From an uncultured Clostridium sp. (lineage in GTDB: Bacteria; Bacillota; Clostridia; Clostridiales; Clostridiaceae): a DNA stretch of 64,000 nt. Shown one piece after another: positions 17,674-26,269 of the stretch. The stretch lies in assembly GCF_910588715.1 (NCBI RefSeq), contig NZ_CAJURG010000003.1, forward strand, positions 186,001 to 250,000, read 5' to 3'. The notes below the pieces were generated by a model, which was not told where the DNA came from, ran no database searches, and saw only the letters and a program-made list of their open reading frames with translations. A program made the translations under genes and the position numbers. Position 1 is the stretch's first letter. Each line of letters starts with the position of its first letter.

Positions 17674-18624
17674 TTACATTGGATAGCTTTTTATTATTGA
17701 TAATTTTCCTTTAACAATATATTCTCCTAATGTAGCTGGAATTAAATAGCTGTTCCCCATATTTATTTCTTCATAGAAACCTTTATTATTAGCATCGCAT
17801 CCTTCTATACTTCCACACCCATCTACACAAGTTAAAATAAAGAACTTTTCTTCATTACTAAAATCTTGCCATTCTTTTTCTATATTAATTTTTTGCATTC
17901 CAAAATACTCATTTTCACAAAAATCCACTTTAGAAAATCCATCAAAATTAATAACTTCCTTATTTGATAAATTTTCTGCCTTTAAATAGAAATCGATTAC
18001 ATCTAAAGATTTTTCTACATGAATTTCTCTTGGTCTTCCATAATCATAAACTCTATAAGTAACATCAGAGTTTTGTTGTATTTCTGCTATAATCAATCCT
18101 TCGCATATAGCATGTACTAATCCACTATTTATTAAAAAACAGTCTCCCTTTTTAACATCTATAACATTTAAATATTCTTCACATTTTCCTTCTTTTATAG
18201 CTTTTTCAAATATTTCTTTATTACAATTCTTTGTTCCAACAATTAATTTTGACCCAGGCTTTGCATCTACCACATACCAAGCTTCTGTTTTTCCAAATTG
18301 ATTTTCAACTCTTTTAGCATAATCATCATTAGGATGAACTTGAACAGATAGCTTTTCTCTAGAATTTATTAATTTAACTAGCAATGGAAATTTCTTTGTA
18401 TCTACTTTTGATCCAACTAATGCATGTCCAAATTCAGATATTATTTCATCAAATCGTTTGCCCTTTAATTCGCCATTTTCAACTATTCCAGTTCCACTTG
18501 GATGGCAAGCAATATCCCATGATTCACCAATTTCTCCATTAGGCAAATTGTTTCTAAAATCCTCTAAATCTCTTCCCCCCCAAATTTTCTCATAATAAAT
18601 ATTCTTAAATCTAATTGGATACAT
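17674..18624 (-). CDS. manA: Mannose-6-phosphate isomerase, class I
   Basis: 316 residues from the ATG at 18624, which has AGGAG nine bases upstream; an in-frame start six codons earlier lies before the ribosome site. It interconverts mannose-6-phosphate and fructose-6-phosphate. Zinc ligand motifs SVQVHPND near residue 99, GKTEAWYV near 116 and GLVHAICEG near 172 are present. The length fits the short Firmicute form. It is a single gene with terminator. It would be the last step for mannose freed by the N-glycan locus 13 kb away; that link is inference. Confidence 0.94.
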   Translation of the reverse strand: MYPIRFKNIYYEKIWGGRDLEDFRNNLPNGEIGESWDIACHPSGTGIVENGELKGKRFDEIISEFGHALVGSKVDTKKFPLLVKLINSREKLSVQVHPNDDYAKRVENQFGKTEAWYVVDAKPGSKLIVGTKNCNKEIFEKAIKEGKCEEYLNVIDVKKGDCFLINSGLVHAICEGLIIAEIQQNSDVTYRVYDYGRPREIHVEKSLDVIDFYLKAENLSNKEVINFDGFSKVDFCENEYFGMQKINIEKEWQDFSNEEKFFILTCVDGCGSIEGCDANNKGFYEEINMGNSYLIPATLGEYIVKGKLSIIKSYPM

Positions 18625-18948
18625 AATAATTTCTCCTTCCATACCCTCATAATACTTTTTATAAGATAAATTAATAACCTTATATTTCCTGTTGAATTAA
18701 TTTTATATTATTACATTTTTTAAAACAATTTGACTAATTTTATATTTACTGACTTTTTTTCAGCTATTTATATATTATTTAATTATTTTTAAGTATATTT
18801 TTTGTACAACCTTCAAACACTATATATATGCTTAGGAATAAAATATTGTGACATCAATCAGCCTTTACTTAAATTACTCCTAAAGCTTAATTATGATTAG
18901 ATTGTGTATAGTGTATTTACAAGATTTATATTATAAGGAGGTAGCATC
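18625..18948. other. Divergent intergenic region
   Basis: 324 AT-rich bases between manA and the 64-residue ORF. No ORF stands out; possible -10 boxes such as TATAGT near 18907 could serve the small gene. Confidence 0.4.
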
Positions 18949-19143
18949 TTGAAAGATAAGTCTAATGTTTATTTGCCACATGTAAGAAGTTATTATGAAC
19001 CTAGTAAAGAATCATTAGTAAGTCATTCTCCAGAAGGAGTGGATACAAAATTAGCAAATACTGTTGAAGATCCAATAGTAGTAAATAATATAGCATATAG
19101 TGAATTTACCTATATATATGATGACGAAGAAGATGATATATAA
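18949..19143 (+). CDS. Small acidic protein, unknown function
   Basis: 64 residues from a TTG with AAGGAGG seven bases before it. The chain is hydrophilic, with several Tyr residues and an acidic end, YDDEEDDI. There is no signal, membrane segment or cysteine. The strong ribosome site and the second tiny ORF behind it support a real two-gene unit ended by one terminator. I do not recognise a family. Confidence 0.6.
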   Translation: MKDKSNVYLPHVRSYYEPSKESLVSHSPEGVDTKLANTVEDPIVVNNIAYSEFTYIYDDEEDDI

Positions 19144-19217
19144 TTAAACTTAATAATATTATTTGAATTAAATTTCAATTCAATAGGATAACTTTATATA
19201 AAAAGGAGAATAATATT

Positions 19218-19385
19218 ATGTCTAAATGTAATAATAAAAAAAATAGAACTAATGGTATTATTTCTTCTAGTAATACCGAACTTCCAAATCCTCTTAATAG
19301 CTTTAATAGTCCTCTTGGTAGTTTAAATAATAAAAATAAAGAAACTATTCAAAAGGAAAATGGTATACAAAATACTCTATTTTAA
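19218..19385 (+). CDS. Small Asn-rich protein, unknown function
   Basis: 55 residues from ATG 19218, with AGGAG eight bases upstream. The peptide starts MSKCNNKKNRTNG and carries the near-repeat PNPLNSFNSPLGSLNN. It is polar and probably unstructured. It lies 74 bases after the previous small ORF and 17 bases before a strong terminator, which supports cotranscription. No family recognised; a spore- or stationary-phase peptide is possible but unproven. Confidence 0.6.
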   Translation: MSKCNNKKNRTNGIISSSNTELPNPLNSFNSPLGSLNNKNKETIQKENGIQNTLF

Positions 19386-19402
19386 TTAAAATATTAAAAA
19401 GT

Positions 19403-19434
19403 AAAAATGCGCTGAAAATAATCAGCGCATTTTT
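19403..19434 (+). terminator. Terminator of the small-ORF pair
   Basis: AAAAATGCGCTGA and its complement with a 6-base loop, followed by T-rich DNA. The stem is GC-rich for this genome. Confidence 0.92.
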
Positions 19435-19464
19435 ATTATAAAATTAAACTTATATTATATTTAA

Positions 19465-21795
19465 TTAATCATGTTTATTTTTCTTATTAAACTTATTTAA
19501 ATAATCCATTATTTCATTTGAAGGCAAAGGACGTGAGAAATAGTATCCTTGAAACAAATCACAGCCTACGCTACTCAATGCATTGAATTGTTGCTCTGTT
19601 TCAACTCCCTCAACTACTGTTTCCATACTAAGTATATGAGCAATATTTTTTATACTATTTACAATTTTAAAATCTACACTTGAAGAATTATCTATAAATA
19701 TTTTATCAATTTTTAAAATATCAAGATTAAATTTCTTTAAATAACTGAAAGAAGCATATCCTGTACCAAAATCATCTAAGGCTACCTTTATTCCTTTTTT
19801 ATTTAATAATAATAAATTTTCATTTATTATTATATTTTCATCAAGAACTACTGATTCAGTTATTTCAAAACATAAATTTTCAGTAGTAACATTATATTTA
19901 TTTAAAATTTCCTCAATTTTATCTACAAAATCAATTTCCATCAATTGTATTGGAGAAACATTTATACTTACTTGTAACGTATAACCTGAATTAAATAATT
20001 CAATAAAGCTTTTACAAACCTCTTCTATAATCCAATATCCAATTTTAACTATCTCTCCAGTCTCTTCTGCATATCCTATAAATTTATCTGGAGGAATAAA
20101 TCCTAATTTTTTATTATTCCATCTAATTAATGCTTCAAGTTTCTTTATAGATTTATTTCTATCTACTATTGGCTGATAATATAAAATAAATTCATTATTA
20201 TCTACAGCAAATTTTAAATCTTCTTTCAAATTTTCAATTTCAATTATTTCGTTATAAATTTCATCATTAAAGAACTCTAATTTAGAACCTCTATTAATTT
20301 TTTTACTAGAATACATCATAAAGTCACTCTTATTAATTAAGTCATTAAAGTTTTTTCCATCTCTAGGGTACACAGAAACCCCAGCCGAAAACTCCATAAA
20401 TGTCTTTTTACCATTATTAAATTCAATAGGCTCTTTAAACTCCTGTAAAACTACATTATTGTAAAATGCCTCTAATTCATCATTATCAATATAATTTGTA
20501 TATACAACTATAAATTCATCTCCAGAATATCTAGAAACTATCCCCTTATCAGAAAAACATTTTGTAAGTTTTTGACTAAATCTTACTAAAACCTCATCTC
20601 CCGCACTGTGTCCAAAAACATCATTAATATACTTAAACTTATTTAAATCAATAAATATTAATGCAAATTTCTCATTAGCTTCTATTAAATCTCCACATAA
20701 TTTGTATAATAACTTTCTATTTGCTAATTGTGTTAATTCATCATAATAAATAAAAGATTTAAGTTTTTTATTAACTATTTTCCCTAAAGAAGTAGATATA
20801 ACTTCTAATTGTTCGAATTCATCTAATGTATCAAATTCTAAATTTTTATTTCCTAAATTATTAGATAAATTCTTTAACCTATCTAATGATTTTAAAATAG
20901 GTTTAAATATTCTTCTAACTAACGAAGCTAAAATCAATAAATAAATTACTCCTAAAATAGCAAATATTAAAATTATAAATCTATTAATTTTTTCCATATA
21001 TTCACTATAAATTATAGAGTCTTTATTAAATTCTAAAAATATGTCTATTTTATCATCTAAAAATTTATTTAATTTTACTACATAGTTTTTATTTTTATTA
21101 TTAAAAGAATATATATCTACAATTCCTTGATTAGAATAATACATATTATTTCCAATTCCTATATATGAATTTAATTCTCCTATATAAAAACTAGAATTTA
21201 TATTTTCAATTAATTTATCTAATAAAACATTTACAATAACTACTCCTAATAATTCATTGTTTTTATACGAAGTGATTGGACTCATTACCGCAAACATATA
21301 TTTATTAATTAAAGGGTCTTTATAAATTTGTGTTACTATTTTAGAATTTTCTTCATTAAACGCTAAATCATTAAACTTATAATCATCAAAATTTTTAATC
21401 TCATTTAATTTATCATCATTGAAAACATACTTTTCTTTAATATTTATAATGCTAATTGAGTTTAATAAAGTTAAGTTCTCCATACTTTTTTGGATATAGT
21501 GTATTTTCTCAAACCCTTGGCTTAAATCTTCTTCAGTTAACTCACTGCCATATCTATTATTATCTAATATATGTATTAAATTATCATCTTTACCTATTAT
21601 ATTTGCTATATCTTTTAAACTAGATATTTCATTTATTAATGTTTCTTTATATTTTTCATAATTAATATTATATATAAAATCAATACTCTTTTTTAAACCA
21701 AAATCTATAAGTATTTTATTTGTAGTTACTAAAAATATCATAAATATAATACCTATAAATGATAGTTTTAAATTAATTTTTTTAGTAAAAATCAC
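19465..21795 (-). CDS. Membrane GGDEF-EAL cyclic-di-GMP signalling protein
   Basis: 776 residues. A membrane segment at ~12-26 and another at ~268-295 bracket an extracellular sensor of ~240 residues with a Cache-like look (SPITSYKNNELLGVVIVNVL). A HAMP-like linker follows, then a GGDEF domain whose signature reads RYSGDEF near residue 425 and a complete EAL domain. The EAL domain has LEALIRW near 554, DDFGTGYASFSYL, and VEGVETEQQ. The EAL catalytic motifs are intact, so phosphodiesterase activity is likely. The first Gly of GGDEF is Ser, which may reduce cyclase activity. No partner genes are adjacent. Confidence 0.93.
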   Translation of the reverse strand: MIFTKKINLKLSFIGIIFMIFLVTTNKILIDFGLKKSIDFIYNINYEKYKETLINEISSLKDIANIIGKDDNLIHILDNNRYGSELTEEDLSQGFEKIHYIQKSMENLTLLNSISIINIKEKYVFNDDKLNEIKNFDDYKFNDLAFNEENSKIVTQIYKDPLINKYMFAVMSPITSYKNNELLGVVIVNVLLDKLIENINSSFYIGELNSYIGIGNNMYYSNQGIVDIYSFNNKNKNYVVKLNKFLDDKIDIFLEFNKDSIIYSEYMEKINRFIILIFAILGVIYLLILASLVRRIFKPILKSLDRLKNLSNNLGNKNLEFDTLDEFEQLEVISTSLGKIVNKKLKSFIYYDELTQLANRKLLYKLCGDLIEANEKFALIFIDLNKFKYINDVFGHSAGDEVLVRFSQKLTKCFSDKGIVSRYSGDEFIVVYTNYIDNDELEAFYNNVVLQEFKEPIEFNNGKKTFMEFSAGVSVYPRDGKNFNDLINKSDFMMYSSKKINRGSKLEFFNDEIYNEIIEIENLKEDLKFAVDNNEFILYYQPIVDRNKSIKKLEALIRWNNKKLGFIPPDKFIGYAEETGEIVKIGYWIIEEVCKSFIELFNSGYTLQVSINVSPIQLMEIDFVDKIEEILNKYNVTTENLCFEITESVVLDENIIINENLLLLNKKGIKVALDDFGTGYASFSYLKKFNLDILKIDKIFIDNSSSVDFKIVNSIKNIAHILSMETVVEGVETEQQFNALSSVGCDLFQGYYFSRPLPSNEIMDYLNKFNKKNKHD

Positions 21796-21920
21796 TTTGC
21801 CACCTCATTGTTTTTTTATTCAATAAACATTTTATCATATTTTGTTAAATGTACCAACTTATATAAGTGTAATATTTATTATATTTCTTATTTTAAATAT
21901 TAATTAAACTATTAAAAAGG

Positions 21921-21963
21921 AGTTGTATTATATTGAAATTTTTAATTCAATATAAGTACAATC
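21921..21963 (-). terminator. Hairpin after the nucleotidyltransferase-fold gene
   Basis: Arms AGTTGTATTATATTGAA and TTCAATATAAGTACAAT pair with one bulge. On the minus strand the 3' side continues CTCCTTTTT. It belongs to the shared hairpin family. Confidence 0.75.
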
Positions 21964-22014
21964 CCTTCTAAAAAATATAATGTATAAAAAGTTATTTTAA
22001 TAAAACACTCATTT

Positions 22015-23154
22015 TTATAATTCCATCCAATCAATCAATTTACTTCTATGGATCACCTTTCCCTTTACCTTAATTAAATCTTTAAAATTATGACCACTAT
22101 TAAAAATTAATTCAAAAATGTGATGAATCCAAGCAATAGGTGTTAAAATTTTAATATTCTTAGCGTAGCTATACCTATCTAAGCTGAAAGAAATCTGTTT
22201 TGCAAATTGATTCGTAATTACCTTTTTGCTTTTTAATTTTGACTCAAAAATTTCATCAATTAATGCCTCTAAATACTTTTTATTATTTACATATTTAACT
22301 TCCAATTCTTCTGGCAGCTTCATATCAAATAACTCATTACATATTAGAAATAAAATCAAACTAAATTTTTCAAAACCGTGCATTCTTGCCTTCATTATAA
22401 AACTATTCCAATCAATTTCATTACCTAACTTTTCAACAAGTATTGTAATATCACAAAGTTGTCTTACTTCAAAGCCATTTTCCGTAAGATGTTCCGCCAT
22501 ATACATGCATAAATGTGAAGCTAAATCTTCATATGAAAAAGATAAAATTTCTACATCATCTAAATTAACATTTTTAGCTCTCTTCCATATTAATTTTTCA
22601 TAATGTATTATCTCCTTAGCGAATCCATGTCCATCAAATAAATTCCAATGAATTTTAATGGTTGGATAGTTATTATGAATTAATGTTATGTGATGTGGTA
22701 TTTTATTATGCTCTTCTAAAACAGAATATCTCATATCTATTAATAATTTTTTAACCTTTTTTACATCTTCCCTATGAACTAATATATTAGCATTACCCAT
22801 AGTTCTTTGCTCTGCCTTAGGATAAAAATTTCTTATAGCTAGTCCCTTTAAAATAATTAATGGTATATTTTCTTTATTAATTTTTTTAATTACCACTGAT
22901 AGTTCAGAAATTTTTCTTAATTGCTCTATCTCAGCATCCTCAGCTTTTTGTTTTAATAAATTTATTCTCTTTTCACCAACTACTGAAACTAAACTACTTT
23001 TATGTAATGAAGAATATACTATTCCCTCTACCTTATTTTCAATAGCTAAATTTATTATCTGCTCCCAATCAACATTTTCATAACCTTTTTCTATATCCTT
23101 ACCCCTAATTCCAGAAGATAAAATATCTATAAACTGTTTTTGTGTATTATTCAT
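22015..23154 (-). CDS. NTP_transf_5-like protein with altered active site
   Basis: 379 residues, matching the Nucleotidyltransf_5 (PF14907-type) family in length and in landmarks. These are IPLIILKGLAIRNFYPKAEQ near residue 98, then RTMGNANILV, and KIHWNLFDGHGF near 177. In family members the stretch after Arg reads like GDIDLLV with metal-binding Asp residues. Here it is GNANILV, with Asn121 and Asn123, so catalysis as a nucleotidyltransferase is doubtful. The ATG is preceded by AGGAGG. It is a single gene. In other bacteria such proteins sit in polysaccharide or peptide clusters, but nothing like that is adjacent. Confidence 0.75.
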   Translation of the reverse strand: MNNTQKQFIDILSSGIRGKDIEKGYENVDWEQIINLAIENKVEGIVYSSLHKSSLVSVVGEKRINLLKQKAEDAEIEQLRKISELSVVIKKINKENIPLIILKGLAIRNFYPKAEQRTMGNANILVHREDVKKVKKLLIDMRYSVLEEHNKIPHHITLIHNNYPTIKIHWNLFDGHGFAKEIIHYEKLIWKRAKNVNLDDVEILSFSYEDLASHLCMYMAEHLTENGFEVRQLCDITILVEKLGNEIDWNSFIMKARMHGFEKFSLILFLICNELFDMKLPEELEVKYVNNKKYLEALIDEIFESKLKSKKVITNQFAKQISFSLDRYSYAKNIKILTPIAWIHHIFELIFNSGHNFKDLIKVKGKVIHRSKLIDWMEL

Positions 23155-23402
23155 AACATAATCCTCCTAATACCCCTTAAATAAATCATTTATTTCCATA
23201 ATTATCTAAACCAATTATACCAATATATTTCTTTTTTGTATATATTATTTAAAATCACTTTTTAATGGTTTAAACTTAATCTATCTTTAAAATTTATATT
23301 TTTATACGAATTTGAAACTATATTAACTGAATTAAACATAAAAATAAAAACAACACCAAAATAATTTTTTAAATTATAAATAAAAAAATTTTAATATAAA
23401 TA

Positions 23403-23456
23403 AAATAGAGTTAAATAATATTAAATTTAAAAATTTAATATTATTTAACCCTATTT
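23403..23456 (-). terminator. Long AT hairpin, likely terminator of the decayed gene
   Basis: 19 perfectly paired bases (23410-23428 with 23431-23449) are extended by six more after one mismatch, with T-rich DNA on the minus-strand 3' side. It lies ~110 bases beyond the stop of the gene remnant. Confidence 0.6.
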
Positions 23457-23563
23457 ACATATTATGAAAGGATTTTAATCTATCTTATTTAAACTTTATT
23501 TTTAATAACTTAAAACTATAAGTTTAAAATATCATGTTAATATACTAGACAGTCCTCTATTGT

Positions 23564-23800
23564 TTATGACTTGTTAACAAGTGTATTTAACATAACTTTA
23601 GTCATCTCTTGATAAATTTCTTTATCATTGTTATCGCAGTATGTCTAAATAGGAAATATCCGAAGTTATGCTTAATATTAACTTCTGTAATATTAAAATA
23701 CTCTCTTGAACCATCATTTTCATTTATAAAGCTTTTCTTGTATACAAATGATACCTTTCAAAAATTAATATTTATGTTATCTTCTAAAAAAATAACAGTG
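23564..23800 (-). pseudogene. Frameshifted remnant of an unknown gene
   Basis: Two minus-strand frames join into one protein-like stretch. The first, KKSFINENDGSREYFNITEV then NIKHNFGYFLF, breaks near 23650. The second continues TYCDNNDKEIYQEMTKVMLN to TLVNKS and a stop at 23564. Upstream in the first frame IFLEDNININ is cut by TGA. The composition is that of real protein in this genome and no start or ribosome site survives. I read it as the 3' end of a decayed gene, family unknown. The ORF on the other strand here looks like noise. Confidence 0.4.
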
Positions 23801-24124
23801 CAAATACATTATTTTTGAAAAGAATAGACTAAAATCCTTAATGAGATAACTTATAAATTTTAAACTCAAATATAGAATACAACAAACATATTATATTCAT
23901 TTCTTATTTAAAACTTATAAACAATAAATTTATTTATTATCTCCATTAATTGTTTTATCCCTTTTTAGATTAATTTATTCACTTTTTTATAACTTTTCAC
24001 AAAAAATATGATTTCTAAAACTTTTTTCTAAATTTTTGAATATCTAGCTTCTTTATAGTCCATAATCTGAAAAGAATTATTCATAAAATATTAATAATCT
24101 TATTAACGAAGGAGTGAAAATATA

Positions 24125-24550
24125 TTGAGATTAATGTTTAATATTTTAAAATCCGAAAAGAAAAAAGGCTTTACCTTACTAGAACTTGTTACTGTTTTGG
24201 CTGTTATTTCAATTTTGTCTGCTGCACTTATTCCTAAAGTTGGTAATTATATTAATGAAGCTAAAAAAGTTGCTGTTTTAAATGAAGCTAAATCAGTTGT
24301 TACTGCTTACGAAGCAGTTAGATATAAATTAAATGTTAATGAAAATACCATTGCTTCAAAACTTCAAGGAGATAATCTACCAATTGAAGAAGGAACATTA
24401 AAAAAGCTAAAAAATTCAACAGTATCTCAATGTAAACTAATTCTCGATACAGAAACAAATGGCTTTAAAATAAATACTGAAGAGAAAAGTATTTCAATAT
24501 TTAAAAATACTGATAATACTATTATTGGCACCATAGAACAAATTGAATAA
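24125..24550 (+). CDS. Orphan type IV pilin-like protein
   Basis: 141 residues from a TTG with AAGGAG ten bases upstream; an ATG three codons later is too far from that site. The N terminus has the class III prepilin signal KKKGFTLLELVTVLAVISIL, with Gly before the cleavage site, Phe+1 and Glu+5, then a hydrophobic helix. The short C-terminal domain has mixed polar sequence and one Cys. Such proteins form pili or pseudopili after PilD cleavage. No assembly ATPase, PilC or peptidase gene is near, so it depends on machinery elsewhere. It is followed by its own terminator. Confidence 0.85.
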   Translation: MRLMFNILKSEKKKGFTLLELVTVLAVISILSAALIPKVGNYINEAKKVAVLNEAKSVVTAYEAVRYKLNVNENTIASKLQGDNLPIEEGTLKKLKNSTVSQCKLILDTETNGFKINTEEKSISIFKNTDNTIIGTIEQIE

Positions 24551-24568
24551 ACTATAAATATTAATTTA

Positions 24569-24601
24569 AAAATATATGTTATTTTAAATAACATATATTT
24601 T
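24569..24601 (+). terminator. Terminator of the pilin gene
   Basis: Perfect 14-base AT stem with a 5-base loop, 18 bases after the stop. Confidence 0.7.
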
Positions 24602-24674
24602 ATAAACAGGATATATAAAAATTAAATTAAGAACACTTAAATAAACTTATTTAATTTCAATAAACTTTTTACAA

Positions 24675-24717
24675 AAGCTGTGTAAAATTTTAATATAATT
24701 AATATTTTACACAGCTT
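24675..24717 (-). terminator. Terminator of the M18 aminopeptidase gene
   Basis: AAGCTGTGTAAAAT / complement, 14-base perfect stem. On the minus strand it follows the gene stop by 10 bases and leads into TTTTGT. Confidence 0.8.
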
Positions 24718-24727
24718 AATATTAAAA

Positions 24728-26023
24728 CTATAAACTTAAAAATTCCGTAAATGCTTTAATAGTGTAATAATTATCCTTTACACTTGCAAGTTCTCTTATA
24801 GAGTGCATTCCAAGAACCGGTGCCCCCATATCAATAACTGGAATAGTTAAATTTGCAGCTGTTACAGGACCTATTGTAGTTCCTCCTCTAACATCTGATC
24901 TATTAACAAACTTTTGGAATGGTACACCTGCTGTTTCACATACACCAGCAAATATTGCACCATTAAAACTATCGGTGCTATAACTTCCAGAAGCAGCAAT
25001 TTTTAATACTGGTCCACCTTCAAGAACTGGTCTATTAGTCGGATCATGTTTACTTCCTAAGTTAGGATGAACAGCATGAGCCAAATCAGCAGAAATCATT
25101 ATAGAATTAGCTAATGACCTATAATATTCTTCTTTATTTTTTCCTAATCCTATTGCAATCCTTTCTAATATATTATTTAATAATGTAGAATTAGCCCCTT
25201 CAGCAGTTAAACTTCCTATTTCTTCATTATCTATGCAAATCATAACCTTTGTAGCTTCATTTTCACTACTATCAATTAAAGCTCTTATTCCTGCATAAAC
25301 CATCCATAAATCATCAAATCTACCTGAAGAAATAAGCTCTTCATTCATTCCTATAAGCATTCCTTTTTCATATTCATATAAACCTAATTCAAAGTTTAAT
25401 ATATCTTCTTTATTAACTTTAAGTTCATCTGCTAATAAGTTCATTAAATAATCTTCCTTTTCTAACTTTTCATTTATAAGCCCTAGTAAAGGAATCGTAT
25501 CTACTTGTTTATTTATTTTAAAACCTTCATTAACTTCTCTATTCATATGAATAGCTAAACTTGGAATTATTAATAATGGCTTATTTATATTAACTAATCT
25601 TGTTTCTGGCTTTAATGGTGATTTTCCTCTTAAAGATACCTTACCAGCTATTGATAAAGGTCTATCAAACCATGTATGAAGTATTGGTCCACCATAAACT
25701 TCTGTATTTAATTTAATATATTTTCCTTCAGAAATCATTTGAGGATTTGGCTTTATTCTAAATCCAGGAACGTCAGTATGAGCCCCTATAAGCCTTAATC
25801 CTGTCTCTTCTATGTTCCCACTCCCAATTTCAAATGCAATTAATGCTGAGTCATTTTTTACAACATAATATTTACCTTTTGCTTTTAAATCCCATTTATC
25901 ACTTTCTTTTATTTCAATAAATCCATTTTCATTTAATATTTTTTGTGTTGCTTTTACCCCATGGCAAGCACTAGGACTATCATATAAAAAATCTATTAAT
26001 TCTAAAGCTAACTTATTTTCCAT
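24728..26023 (-). CDS. M18-family metallo-aminopeptidase
   Basis: 431 residues, full length for cytosolic M18 enzymes (aspartyl/leucyl aminopeptidase, ApeB group). These are zinc exopeptidases forming large tetrahedral complexes. The metal and catalytic motifs are GAHTDVPGFRIKPNP near residue 80, CIDNEEIGSLTAEGA near 262 and DLAHAVHPN near 315. The late ligand region, MGAPVLGMHSIRELAS, is also present. The ATG follows AAAGGAG. It is a single gene. Role: trimming peptides for amino-acid supply. Confidence 0.94.
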   Translation of the reverse strand: MENKLALELIDFLYDSPSACHGVKATQKILNENGFIEIKESDKWDLKAKGKYYVVKNDSALIAFEIGSGNIEETGLRLIGAHTDVPGFRIKPNPQMISEGKYIKLNTEVYGGPILHTWFDRPLSIAGKVSLRGKSPLKPETRLVNINKPLLIIPSLAIHMNREVNEGFKINKQVDTIPLLGLINEKLEKEDYLMNLLADELKVNKEDILNFELGLYEYEKGMLIGMNEELISSGRFDDLWMVYAGIRALIDSSENEATKVMICIDNEEIGSLTAEGANSTLLNNILERIAIGLGKNKEEYYRSLANSIMISADLAHAVHPNLGSKHDPTNRPVLEGGPVLKIAASGSYSTDSFNGAIFAGVCETAGVPFQKFVNRSDVRGGTTIGPVTAANLTIPVIDMGAPVLGMHSIRELASVKDNYYTIKAFTEFLSL

Positions 26024-26269
26024 ATCTATTGCTCCTTTTAACTTTTTTATTTTTAATATACTTTATTTGCTATTTTTTCACAACTTATTTATTTTCTCTA
26101 AGCTTCTAGTTAAAACTTATATTTAATTTTAATATATTTTATAATTAATATGCAATTGACTTTTTTAAGGCATTAAACTAGCATATTGTAATAAGCTTAA
26201 TTAATAAAAATTTAAGCATACTAATAATATACTTAATATTATTAATATAAAATAAATGGGAGGATTTTT

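Larger units (their letters stand above)
23155..24124. other. Long gap without an intact gene
   Basis: About 970 bases. It contains only the AT hairpin (23403-23456), the gene remnant (23564-23800) and AT-rich sequence leading to the pilin ribosome site. Confidence 0.5.

Noticed and set aside
18949..19385. Two small ORFs considered as a toxin-antitoxin pair
   Set aside because: No DNA-binding, RNase or membrane-toxin features and no overlap between the genes; kept as unknown small proteins.
23609..23818. Plus-strand ORF of 69 residues
   Set aside because: No ribosome site and the opposite strand shows better protein-like sequence, read as a gene remnant.
26156..26269. Possible metal riboswitch before the cation-efflux gene
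   Set aside because: The leader is almost all A/T with one 9-base dyad; I could not match conserved NiCo, Mn or other metal riboswitch cores.
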